The notes under the pieces were generated by a model that searched no databases, had not been told where the DNA came from, and worked only from the letters and a program-made list of their open reading frames with translations. The position numbers were made by a program, and so were the translations under genes. A DNA stretch of 64,000 nt. It comes from Prionailurus bengalensis. Taxonomy: Eukaryota > Chordata > Mammalia > Carnivora > Felidae. The stretch lies in contig NC_057348.1 of the NCBI RefSeq assembly GCF_016509475.1, positions 160,127,992 to 160,191,991 on the forward strand, written 5' to 3'. Positions 47,291-57,180 of the stretch are shown here, in pieces (within the stretch, counting starts at the first letter, position 1; every line of letters starts with the position of its first letter).

Positions 47291-49789
47291 GTGTGTGTAA
47301 TGGATATAAAAAATGTATTACTCAATATGATCATTCTAAAGTCCCTCAACATGACTTTTCTGACCGTGGGTCACAGAGGCTATATTTAAAGCTTCAAATC
47401 AGCTTTAGTCAAATGCTTTGTTACTTCCTTCCATTGAGCAAATATCTCCTTCATTTTCCACCCTAGGACTTTTAATTTGTTCTAATGTGTCCTCCACATC
47501 TAGTTCCCCCGACCAGAATCTCTTTCTCTGTTTAATTGCATGGTTAGGCCAGAAGATGTTTAGAAAGATGATGCTTCCAGAATCCTAGTACCTACACCTG
47601 AGGCCCTTATATAAGACTTTTATAATTCACAGAATTTCCGCCTCTCTTCCCCGCAAATAGTCATGTTTTAAGAGGTCTGGGAATGAGTTTGCTTTGTTTA
47701 CCACTATATCTTCAGGGTCCAGCCTAAAGAAAGCCTTGTGAGAGATTTTTATTGGATAAATGAAAATTAGTGTTGTACGGATGAATGATCCCATACTCTT
47801 CCTCTAAATATAAGTGACATTAAGTCATCACAAATAGATATAAAGCCAGGCAATTTGATACAGGACAAAAATCTCAGAGGAGACATAAACCAGTTGTAAC
47901 TGGGAGTGTCTGGAAAGGTCTCATGGAATATGGGTTCCTTCAAGAGATAAAGGTAAACTAAGCCAATAGGAACAAAACAAATCCAATCAGAACAAAGAGA
48001 GGCAAAGGTGACTGAGTATGAGGACTTAGGAATGTAGGGCATGTTTGAGAAAGTTGAACAATAGTTTGGCTAAAATGTAAAAATAAAACCATCTGGCCAC
48101 ATTATAGACAGTTTGAATACAAAGTCAGAAATCGGGCATTTTACTGGGTAGGTAACTAACAGAAAAAGTAACAGGGAATGGATGGAAAACACATGAAATT
48201 GAATGGCAGACTCAATACAGTAGAGGAAGACAAGTACGAATGGAAAAGAGACATTTTTCTGGGTTGCTTTTACTATTCACAAATGCAGGCACATGCCCTC
48301 TGCTCTGGATTGATCTTCCTGGAGGGCTGCAGCCTTTATCTTTCCTGGGCTTCAGGAAAAGGGCAAGGTTAAAGCTGCATCAAAGGATGTAAACAGCCCA
48401 AATGTTTTGTTCATGACGGCTTCCGCTTCTCATAGGCAAACTTAAATATATAATTCTTAGAAGAGAATGATGAAAGAGAGGACATAAAGTGAAGAGAATC
48501 TGGCATAGTTAGGTTTCAGGCTGCAGTAGAATAAAAGTACTTTGTAAGATTCATTTTCAAACAGAAACATTTAATTTGCAAAGAATAGTACAAATAAATA
48601 CTGATTTAATTGGCTCACATTAAGAGAAGTATCGAACAGTAACAACACAGCTTAATTTGTTATTTGACAAACAACGAATTGGCACAATTGAAGCGATTAC
48701 AAATAGTCTACCTCGAGTTTAATTTTTCATGAAGACTTTCCAGAATATTCTAGCTCACAGTGTGCCTTTAGGACCTCACCCAAGGCTTGAGCCTTGTTAC
48801 CTACTCAATATCACTAAATGATTTTTTCTTATTAACTTTACTTCACGTTCTAGCACTTAGTAACACATTTGCATTGTGTTGCTGTTTGAAATCTTATTTT
48901 TTCAACTAGATGGCACAAGGCGAGGGGCCCTGTCTTCTACTTTTCTTGAATCTTACACTGTTCACTTAAGAATTAAAATTGCAATATCATTAACATAACA
49001 TAAATCTGTGCCGACAGAATGGAGGGTTTGACTGATAGTAGACCTTTCTTTTGGAGTACAATTGTCATTTATTATTGTTCAGTTTATTTTATAATCCTTT
49101 ACAAACCGCCACTTTCATAGGATTCTAAAGTCCATTTATGAGTTGAATTCTCTGTCTTTTGAATTGCCATTATTCATTTAAAACACAGATTTATATGTTA
49201 GGAAGAAACCGGGATAAGAGGAAGAACTCTCCCATTGTTTTATTTCTTACTTATGTGATATCTGTTCTTCTGAATCTGTGTTTGACCTTGTCTATGTTAG
49301 AAGTGAAAGTGAGGGTAGATATTTGGAATCAGAAACCTGATTCCATTTATCTTTGTGTTTCCCAACCCACGTTCTTCCCACTTGTACTTAGAGCCTACTA
49401 CAATTATTTTTTTTTCAGTAAGCACTTTGACAAATGCATTTTGTCTATAATTTAATGATAAAAATGGAGAGAAGAATGTCCTACCTTCAATGAGGTCACA
49501 GTCTGGGAAGAAAGAGATTCAGTAATCACCCAGTTAATTAGCTTGATTATAAAATGGAGGCCTCCAGTTAGCAGAATTTCTGTTCAACTGGATTTTTTAA
49601 TTAACTCAGGATTAACCCATCTGTTCAGTGAAGCTGCTTAGAATAAGAGAAGCCTCCATTCTCAGAGGTGTATATGTAGGTACATATAAGTATGAGTTTA
49701 TAATTCAATGTACAATTTTAGAGATGTACCGTTCTGCCAACACAAGATGGCGTTCCATTGTGGAGACATTTGCAGGAGGAATAAGAAGT
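46921..49789. other. Unique intron with one microsatellite
   Basis: A (GT)n array at 47257-47298 is the only repeat recognised in nearly 2.9 kb. Short ORFs resemble no family. Confidence 0.55.
47257..47298. repeat. (GT)n microsatellite
   Basis: About 15 GT units, then TTTGC and four more GT units. Confidence 0.95.
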
Positions 49790-50090
49790 AAAAAGTTCAT
49801 CTCCTAAACAAGCACTTATCAGCCATGTACCAAGAAAACAGGCACTGGGTACTGGTGTCCTACACATGATGTCATCGTGCCCTGGAGCAGCTCCCAATCC
49901 AGTGAAGGAATTAAACGGGTAAAGAAATCATTACAGAGCACTATGGTGAGTGCTTCCCGGCATGGAAGAGGGGGCATCTACTTACATCTGATGGTGTAGA
50001 GGCAGTTTCCAGAAGACATGGAATAGACAGCATAGCTTGGATGAAGGGAACAGCATGGACAACAGGTTAGGGAAAGTACAGGTCGTTTCC
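49790..50090 (-). mobile_element. Possible L2 3'-end remnant
   Basis: CAAGCACTTATCAGCCATGTACC and GGAGCAGCTCCCAATCC, then CCAGAAGACATGGAATAGAC, loosely follow the complement of the L2 end. Weak. Confidence 0.35.
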
Positions 50091-50127
50091 TATGATTGGT
50101 TTCTATAATTCCTGATTAGGTTGAAAA

Positions 50128-50500
50128 GATACTATCTTAGTCCATTTGGGGAGCTATAACAAAATACCATAGACTGAGTGGCTTATAAACAGTAAACATG
50201 TGTTTCTCACTGCTCTGGAGTCTGAGAAGCACAAGATCAAGATGCTGGCATATTTGGCGTCTGGTGAAAGCCTGCTTCTTGGTCAGCCATCTTCCCACTG
50301 CACCCTCACATGGTGGAAGGGAAGGGAGCTCTCTGGGGTCTCTTCTAGAAGAACACTAATCCCATTCATGAAGGCTCTGCCCTCATCACCCAGTCACCCC
50401 CTAAAAACCCCACCTCCTAATACCATCACACTGGCGGTTAGGATTTCAACATCCGAATTTTGGGGAAACACCAACATTCGTATGACACAGATAATATTGT
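50128..50500 (-). mobile_element. MST/MLT-like MaLR solo LTR
   Basis: TATCTTAGTCCATTTGGGG, ACAAAATACCATAGACTGAG, ACATGGTGGAAGGGAAGGG, CACTAATCCCATTCATGAAGG and GGATTTCAACATCCGAATTT match the complement of this LTR group in order. No internal region. Confidence 0.75.
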
Positions 50501-50649
50501 TGACCCTTTCTCATTCTGCTTTATTTGGGGAGTAAATACTTATTTCTACACAACAAACTACAAACCTTGTATCAGTTCTGTGTACACTAACGAGCAATGT
50601 AACTCTTGAATCTTCCCTCCTATTACAAATAGAGGTGATTTTTCTCAGC

Positions 50650-51480
50650 TCTACAAGCAAATGCTATCTCTATGGATCCTGTCCCTTTATACCTTCAGTG
50701 AGACTCTACAATATAGACATTTTCTTTCTTCCCCTGTATAGTGCCCTGCAAGCTTCTAGCCAGATCACTGCCATCAACCTTTACATATGCTCAAGTCTGC
50801 CCCATGGCAATCTTGGTTCCACATGGTAAGTCCCTACAACCTCAGCTTCCCTTGACAGCAAAAACTTCTAGAATGGTTGTTCATACGTAGTTCCACACTG
50901 CCACTCCATCTTGGCCTGCTCCCGTCTTTTGCTTCCATCATTCAACCAAGACAGCCCTCCTCGAAGGTCACTAACGACCTCTGTGTCTCTTGGCAAAACA
51001 GACTTTCTATCTTTTCCTTGTTTCTCTTCTCAGATGCATTTGGTACTGTAAGTCAGTTTTTCTGTCTCGAAACAATCGTGTGTCTTGGCTCCCATGACAT
51101 CACACTCTTATTTGTCTCTTATTTCTTTGGATTCTAGCCACCCCCCCTAATTTTCTTTGGTATTCTTGTTCTTCCTCCTGCAGTCATTAAACAAGAGTTC
51201 CCAAAGACTTGTTTTCAAGTCTTGTGCCAAGCTCGTTTGTCCTTTTACTCTTGCCTCACATTAGACAGTCTCATCCATACCCATGGATTCAATGTCTGTG
51301 CACTCTAAACACTGCCAATTGTAAACTTTCAGTCAAGGCCTGCCTTTTAATATACCCAGTTTTGTGTAATAGGCACCTCAAATGCGACACTTACAAGACT
51401 GAACACATCTGCCTTTCCTTATACCCTGAAATCTGGCCTCACCCCATTGTTTTCTATGTAAGAAATAACACAATTACCTA
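50650..51480 (+). mobile_element. L2 coding-region remnant
   Basis: GGTCACTAACGACCTCTGTG, CAGATGCATTTGGTACTGT and TTGGCTCCCATGACATCACAC parallel the L2 RT start ('accaatgacctcc', 'gcatttgacactgt', 'ttccatgacacc'). The later GCACCTCAAATGCGACAC fits 'catctcaaacttaac'. Frame is lost. Confidence 0.6.
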
Positions 51481-51541
51481 CCCTTATTCTTTAGGTTAAG
51501 AGACCATAAAAAACTCTTTTAATTTTAAAGGCACATTACAA

Positions 51542-51753
51542 CAGAGTTTCTCAACTGTGGCAGTATCGCTTGGGGCCAGGTAATTCTTTGTTGTGAGATC
51601 ACTCCTGTGCATTATGGGTTGTTCATCGGCATCCCTGACCTGTACCCACTAGATGTCGTTAGCACTCTCTTCCAGTTGTGACGACCAAATTATGTCCAAA
51701 TATTACCAAACGTCTTTCAGAGAGGTAAAACCAGACTTGATTGAGAGCCACTG
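51542..51753 (-). mobile_element. MER5-type hAT MITE
   Basis: Ends CAGAGTTTCTCAACTGTGG and TTGAGAGCCACTG form imperfect inverted repeats. The interior has TTGTTGTGAGATCAC, TACCCACTAGATG and CAGTTGTGACGACC. Eight-base flanks CATTACAA (51534-51541) and CTTTACAA (51754-51761) match at 7 of 8, the hAT target length. Confidence 0.85.
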
Positions 51754-51860
51754 CTTTACAAGGAAGACAAGAGAGGAAGCTGATTTTATTAAAAAACAGA
51801 AATCATACTGAGGTTTACATGGTGTCATTGGAACGTAAGATTTAAGATAGGAAAATAATA

Positions 51861-52068
51861 GGGGCGCCTGGGTGGGTCAGTCGGTTGAGCATCTGACTTT
51901 GGCTTGGGTTATGGTCTCACAGTTTGTGGGTTTGAGCCCCATACCGGGCTCTGTGCTAACAAACAGCTCAGAGCCTGCTTCAGATTCTGTGTGTGTCTCT
52001 CTCCCCCTCCCCTGCTCATGCTCTGCCCCTCTCTGTCTCTCAAAAATAAAATGTAAAAAAAAATTTTC
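51861..52068 (+). mobile_element. Young CanSINE with perfect 20-bp target duplication
   Basis: The 20 bases at 51841-51860 are repeated without mismatch at 52069-52088. Head GGGGCGCCTGGGTGGGTCAG; tail CAAAAATAAAATG then A run. Confidence 0.96.
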
Positions 52069-52285
52069 TTTAAGATAGGAAAATAATAAATCCAGTAAGT
52101 GAATTATTCAAGTATATTTCTGAAATGACCATATTATGTATTGCACTATCAATATTTCCAATATTAGGTACATACTATGAATTCCATCAGTTACCTCAAA
52201 TGTTTTTCATAAAATTTGCCCAACTAAGGACTTATCTTAAAACTCACACCTGTTAGAATGGCTGTCATTAAAGAGACAAAAGATA

Positions 52286-52515
52286 GTGGCACCTGGGTGG
52301 CTCGGTTGGTTGAGTTTCTGACTCTTGATTTCAGCTCATGTCATGATCCCAGGGTCATGGGATAGAGCCCCACATGGGGCTTTACACTGAGCATGGAGCC
52401 TGCTTGAGATTCTCTGTCTTTCTCTCTGTCTCTCTCCCTCTGCCTTTTTCCCCACTCATGAGCTTGCTTGCTCTCTCTCTCTCTCTGTCTTTCTTCCAAA
52501 TAAAATAATAATAAT
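52286..52515 (+). mobile_element. Older-type CanSINE nested in L1
   Basis: Head GTGGCACCTGGGTGGCTCGG and GGGATAGAGCCCC; the tail is AAATAAAATAATAATA, unlike the young copies, so it looks like an older carnivore subfamily. A short AAAAGATA/ACAAGATA flank pair is present. Confidence 0.85.
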
Positions 52516-52802
52516 ACAAGATAAGAGATAAATGTTGACTAGGATGTAGGGAACAGGAAACCTTTGTGCACTGTTGGTAGGCATATAAATTGGTGGAGCC
52601 ACTATAGAAGATAGTATGGAGGTTCCTTGAGAAATTATAATAGAACTGTCATATGACCCAGCAATCTACTTCTGGGTATATAAATTGCCACCTTCAGATA
52701 TCCACAGCCCCGTGTTCCTTTAAACATTCATTATTCACAATAGCCAAAACATGGAAACAACCTAAGTGTCTATCAACTAATGATGGATAAAGAAAACATG
52801 AA

Positions 52803-52804
<2 letters not shown>

Positions 52805-52843
<39 letters not shown>
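52805..52843. repeat. (AC)n microsatellite inside L1
   Basis: About 19 AC units between GAAAT and GAAATATTCAACC, again at the L1 dinucleotide site. Confidence 0.96.
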
Positions 52844-52847
<4 letters not shown>

Positions 52848-53479
52848 TATTCAACCATAAAAAGAAGGAAATCCTGCCATTTACAATAACATGGATGGAC
52901 GTTGAGGGCATTATGCTAAGTGAAAAGTAAGTCAAACAGAGAAAGACAAATACTGTATAATCTCACTTACACGTGGAATCAAAGAAAAAAATAACTCTTA
53001 GAAACAGAGAATGTATTGGTGTTTGCCAGAGGCAGGCAGTATGGGGGGAAGATGGGTGAAGGTAGTCAAAAGGTACCAACTTTCAGTTATGAGATTATTG
53101 CATCCTGGAGATGTACTATACCACATAGTGACCACAGTTAACAATACTGTATGGTATATTTGAACATCACTAAGAGAGTAGATCTTAAAAGTTCTTACTC
53201 CTCCTCCCAAATTATAACTATGTGAAGCAATGGATAGTAACTTATTGTGGTGATCATCTCACGAATATACATATATCAAACCATTGTGTTGTACGCCTTA
53301 AACGAGCACAATGTTATATGTCAGTTATAGCTCAGTAAAACCAGAGGGCGGGGAAGATTTGTCTGCTGAGAACCAAGAAACCACATCTGAGCCTTGCTGA
53401 TAGCACCCGACCAGTTCACATCATTTCTCCCCTCCCCTCCTCCATCTCTAAACAACAGACACACTCTTGAAGTCACGTG

Positions 53480-53705
53480 CTTCTCCCTGTCACTCAGTAC
53501 CTGGAATGCCCCCTTCACTTAACCCGTTTTCATCCACCAGAACATTGATCAGGCATCACTTTCCCAAAGGCTTTCTTTCCCTGCATCCCTGTTGTTTCAT
53601 GCTATCTTAGAACTGTGCTCCATTCTTTCTGCACATAACCTAAGTTTATTACTGAATATGCATTTGTATGAGTCTTTGAATATTTATTATACCAATAGAC
53701 TTTAT
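53480..53705 (+). mobile_element. L2 3'-region remnant
   Basis: TACCTGGAATGCCCCCTTCAC, ATCAGGCATCACTTTCCC and AGGCTTTCTTTCCCTGCATC parallel L2 'gcctggaatgctcttccc' and 'gaggccttccctgacc'. Confidence 0.5.
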
Positions 53706-53732
53706 TTTTTTTGCTGTGTATGCCCAAGAGTT

Positions 53733-53790
53733 TTATTTATTTTTTTAATATGAAATTTATTGTCAAATTGGTTTCCATATTGCTCATCCC
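53733..53790 (-). mobile_element. Very short L1 3'-end stub
   Basis: TTTTTTAATATGAAATTTATTG then CAAATTGGTTTCCATAT matches the complement of the young L1 3' UTR. A run ACACCCAG expected next is missing. Confidence 0.65.
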
Positions 53791-53831
53791 AATAAAACAT
53801 GAATCCCTTGCAGTAATGTGTATGATTAAAT

Positions 53832-53919
53832 AGAAAGAAAGAAAAGAAAGGGAGGGAGGGAGGGAGGGAAGAAGGAAGGAAGGAAGGAAGGAAGGAAAGA
53901 AAGAAAGGACGGAGGGAGA
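53832..53919. repeat. Purine-only (GAAA/GGGA/GGAA)n array
   Basis: About 85 bases of pure G/A interrupted by a single C near the right end (AAAGGACGGAGGG). Confidence 0.95.
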
Positions 53920-54980
53920 CGCCAGGCACATGGGTTGCTACCTTGCCCACCAATAGCATAAGATATTTCAACACCATACAAAAAAAAGTCCTTGATAGAC
54001 TGGTCATCCACAAGGTATGGTATCTTCCCCTGTGGTGCTCATTACTGTAGGTGTACTGACAATCCCCTTCAGCTATTTCCACCTCCTATACACCATAATT
54101 TAAACTTTGTTCTACCATTAGCATCTCAAATACTGTTTTTCAGAGTTGTTAGGTTCCCTGGGTGAACATTACACTCATTAAAATTTAAGAAAAATGTTGA
54201 AGTGATAAATGCATTAATTAATTATTTAAAAATTTTACTTCACTCTACAAAATTTCATGGGTTTTAAACGGCATGTTCTACCTGTGGCTGGTGAGAGTTG
54301 GAAGATGGTTGTGGGCGATATGTAGTAGTTCATTTGGTCCTAGTGTGTTTACTTTGGGTCATCGGAGGAGAGGGCTGTGATCCTCAGGTCATCCTGGAAC
54401 GCTGCCTCCGTGACCAGAGTAAAGCCTCGTGTTTGCTTGGTGAATCAATAAGAAAGGGACCTTGTGGGCAAAAGTGTTGAGTCCTGAATTTGACACTTGT
54501 TTTGGAAAGACAAGTATGAATTTCATACTGGAATGTAATGTTACCTATGAAATTTTCAATCTGTTTTCACATTTTCACATCAGTAGGCATTTCTCGTGAG
54601 CCTGCTTTCTCCTCCATGTCCTACAAACTACAATTAAATGGTGTGCCCCTGGGTGTTTTCATACTGCCTGTGGGTAGACAGTTGCTGTCTTCATATCCAG
54701 AACTCTGTGGATATCTAACAGAGAGCTGAAATATCAGAATCTGAAAGCAGCTCATTTTCTTTGATACACCTTCCTGTTTTATGATTTAGGTAGGAACAAT
54801 GGCAAAATTTGGATGTGTTTGAATATTTAAGAACCATGACATTAGTATCTATTAACATAATGATGCTTTGTTGTCATTTTAAATAATATATGCCCTTTAA
54901 AGTATTGGGAAACTTTTTTATACTCCAGAAGTACATTATCAGTCTACTGAAATAATGAAAAGCTAATAGCAAAAAAAAAA
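53920..54980. other. Unique intron
   Basis: A 60-codon ORF at 54298-54480 has several cysteines but matches nothing recognised. Confidence 0.5.
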
Positions 54981-55060
54981 AAAAAGAAGGAGAGATACTG
55001 AAACTTACTGAAGGTCACAAAGCCAGAAGGGTTAGAACTGAGAATAGAAAGTGGAAAAGT
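54981..55060 (+). repeat. MIR-core fragment
   Basis: ACTTACTGAAGGTCACAAAGC then GTTAGAACTGAG parallels 'acttgcccaaggtcacacagc'. Confidence 0.45.
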
Positions 55061-55894
55061 GAGTTATTGATGATTATTCACCTGGGCTTCACGTTCAAGG
55101 TTATGCCTTCTCTGTATTTGTTAATAGTTGTACTGTTAAATAGATAACCACAGTTGCTGGGCTTCATGCCTTAGCAAATGTTTCTCTCTTCAAATAACAA
55201 TTGTTATTTTTACATGTGAATTTAAAGTAGCTATATGAAAATAGAGTCCTGTGCATAACTGCTGGAGTAAAAATCCTGGGTTTTTTTCCCCACAATTTTA
55301 ATATGGAGCATTTTTTAAATCCCTCTATGTTTACTTCAAAATTAAATTGAAATGTTGCCTACTAAGATATTTAGGTATGGTGTATCTATCTTGTCCTAAA
55401 GTTTGACTTTTCCTTTCTACTCTCCATACTGAGAGAGAGATGGAATTCTCCAGCACTTTTTCAAGGAAAAAAGAAATCTATAATAATAAGTTCATACTTA
55501 ATGGTTCGTAATATCTTCCATCAGCATATGGCTTCATATATACTTAACAACACATTCAAAAATGAAGGTTATGCTGCATGTAATTGGTGTATCTATGTTA
55601 ATGAGGAGAGGATGACAAGGACCAGAAGGAAAGCTGTTTTGATTATCTAAAGGAATGAAACATAAAGTAATTTTTTTTAGTCCTTTTAAAGTATTTTGTA
55701 TCTTTAGTTGCACATGAGCACACCTGCTACTTTGGGAAGTCATAGCACTTCAGATAAATTAGCCACGGTCTGCCATGCTCTGAAAACCAAACTCCAGGGT
55801 TCTGGACACCTGCCCAGCCTCATATTGTCCCTCTTTAGACCATGGCAATGACCTGAAATACTGACTTCCCTTTTAACTGTCACACTACATGTTA

Positions 55895-55927
<33 letters not shown>

Positions 55928-56289
55928 TGGGTAAGATATAGCCTGAATTCTTGCAGATGTCCTCAATACCTTTAGACTCTTAGTTTTTGGCAACAGGCAA
56001 AGGAGAAGTAGACATAATTTTATTGATTCATCCAACAGATAATTCTGATGAAAGCATCTGAAAACATTTTGTGCAAACCTGTTCTGGGTAACATAGAGAA
56101 GGCCAGGATTTTGAAATGTAAGTTTCTTGACCTCTAAGATCAACATCTGCCCAGAAAAGGCATGGTTCCTAAATGTTTTGCCACAATAAATGGGTGGAGC
56201 CCACCTCAGGCTGCAAACCTGCAAATCCCTACAGGGAATTATTAAGGTAATAACTCTACAGAAGAGCCACAGCAGCATCAGGACAAGGA
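55061..56289. other. Unique intron with (TG)n
   Basis: (TG)n at 55897-55925. No genes or other repeats were recognised. Confidence 0.55.
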
Positions 56290-56299
56290 TCTCTGCCAA

Positions 56300-56450
56300 G
56301 TCTTGCCTCAACCGGTGAGTCTCAAACTTGAGCAAACATCAGAATCACGGGGGCTCTCTCAGTTAAGTAGGTCTGTGCCACGGGCAAGCACAATTTGCAT
56401 TTATGACAGGCATGTCACTTCCGGCCACCCCAGAAGCTGAAACCTGTTCC
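56300..56450. mobile_element. Probable hAT-Charlie MITE fragment
   Basis: GAGTCTCAAACTTGAGCAAACATCAGAATCACGG-type text, GTAGGTCTGTGCCACGGGC and AATTTGCATTTATGACAGG follow a common 'tctcaaactt...catcagaatcac...aatttgcatttct' MER element. The family name is not assigned. Confidence 0.6.
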
Positions 56451-56763
56451 AGCTGTGAGTAAAGAGGGGCTGGCAACTTATTATCCAACTCTAAACTCCT
56501 CATCCTAAAGCTATTATTTTGAAACCTGCAATGTGAAAAGTACTGGGACCAAGTAGGAGGTCCCTAAAGCATATTTTAGGTTGCATAATTTTGAATCTTA
56601 TGATATCAGGATTCTCCTATCAGTTTTTAGATGAGTGAACTGAGGCTGAGACAAGAAAAAGTATTAAGTAAACTGAAATTCGTTGACCACTGAGACGAGA
56701 AAGTTCTAGAAATATGTTCCTGAAACTGTGAATGGCCACTCTTAAGAAGAGTTATAAAGACTT

Positions 56764-56976
56764 AAATTTTTTTAAACATTTATTTATTTTTGAGAGATAC
56801 AGACAGAGCACAAGCAGAGGACGGGCAGACAGAGAGAAAGACACGGAATCCAAAGCAGGCTCCAGGCTCTGAGCTGTCAGCACAGAGCCCAAGGCAGGGC
56901 TCAAACCCATGATCCGAGAGAGATCATGACCTGGGCCGAAGTGGATGCTTAACTGACTGAGCCACCCGGGCGCCCC
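56764..56976 (-). mobile_element. Young CanSINE with perfect 20-bp target duplication
   Basis: The 20 bases at 56744-56763 recur exactly at 56977-56996. Head GGGGCGCCCGGGTGGCTCAG at the right. Confidence 0.96.
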
Positions 56977-57009
56977 AAGAAGAGTTATAAAGACTTTAAA
57001 CGTGTATAA

Positions 57010-57180
57010 CACAAAGGAGGAGATGGCCTAGAGTCTCATCCTTGTTGTCCTTACTGTGTAAGCCTGAACAGATTCATCATCTTGGTGAGCCTCGGTTTCC
57101 TCATCCAGCAAGGGCCGGGTTGGATTCGATGATTTACAAGGCTGTTTAGAGTTCTGGCTCTTTGATTCCTGCTTGGGGTG
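57010..57180 (+). repeat. MIR-like SINE remnant
   Basis: TGAGCCTCGGTTTCCTCATCC, GGGTTGGATTCGATGATTTAC and AGAGTTCTGGCTCTTTGATTCC follow a MIR-type end. Confidence 0.6.

Larger units (their letters stand above)
52241..53335 (+). mobile_element. L1 3' region with nested SINE and (AC)n
   Basis: CACACCTGTTAGAATGGCTG, TGCACTGTTGGTAGGCATAT, GACCCAGCAATCTACTTCTG, CCATTTACAATAACATGGAT and GTTATATGTCAGTTATAGC mark L1 ORF2 end and 3' UTR. It is interrupted by a SINE at 52286-52515. Non-coding. Confidence 0.85.

Noticed and set aside
54298..54480. Cysteine-rich 60-codon ORF as a small secreted protein
   Set aside because: No signal-peptide gene context, no splice sites and no family match; within chance expectation for 64 kb.
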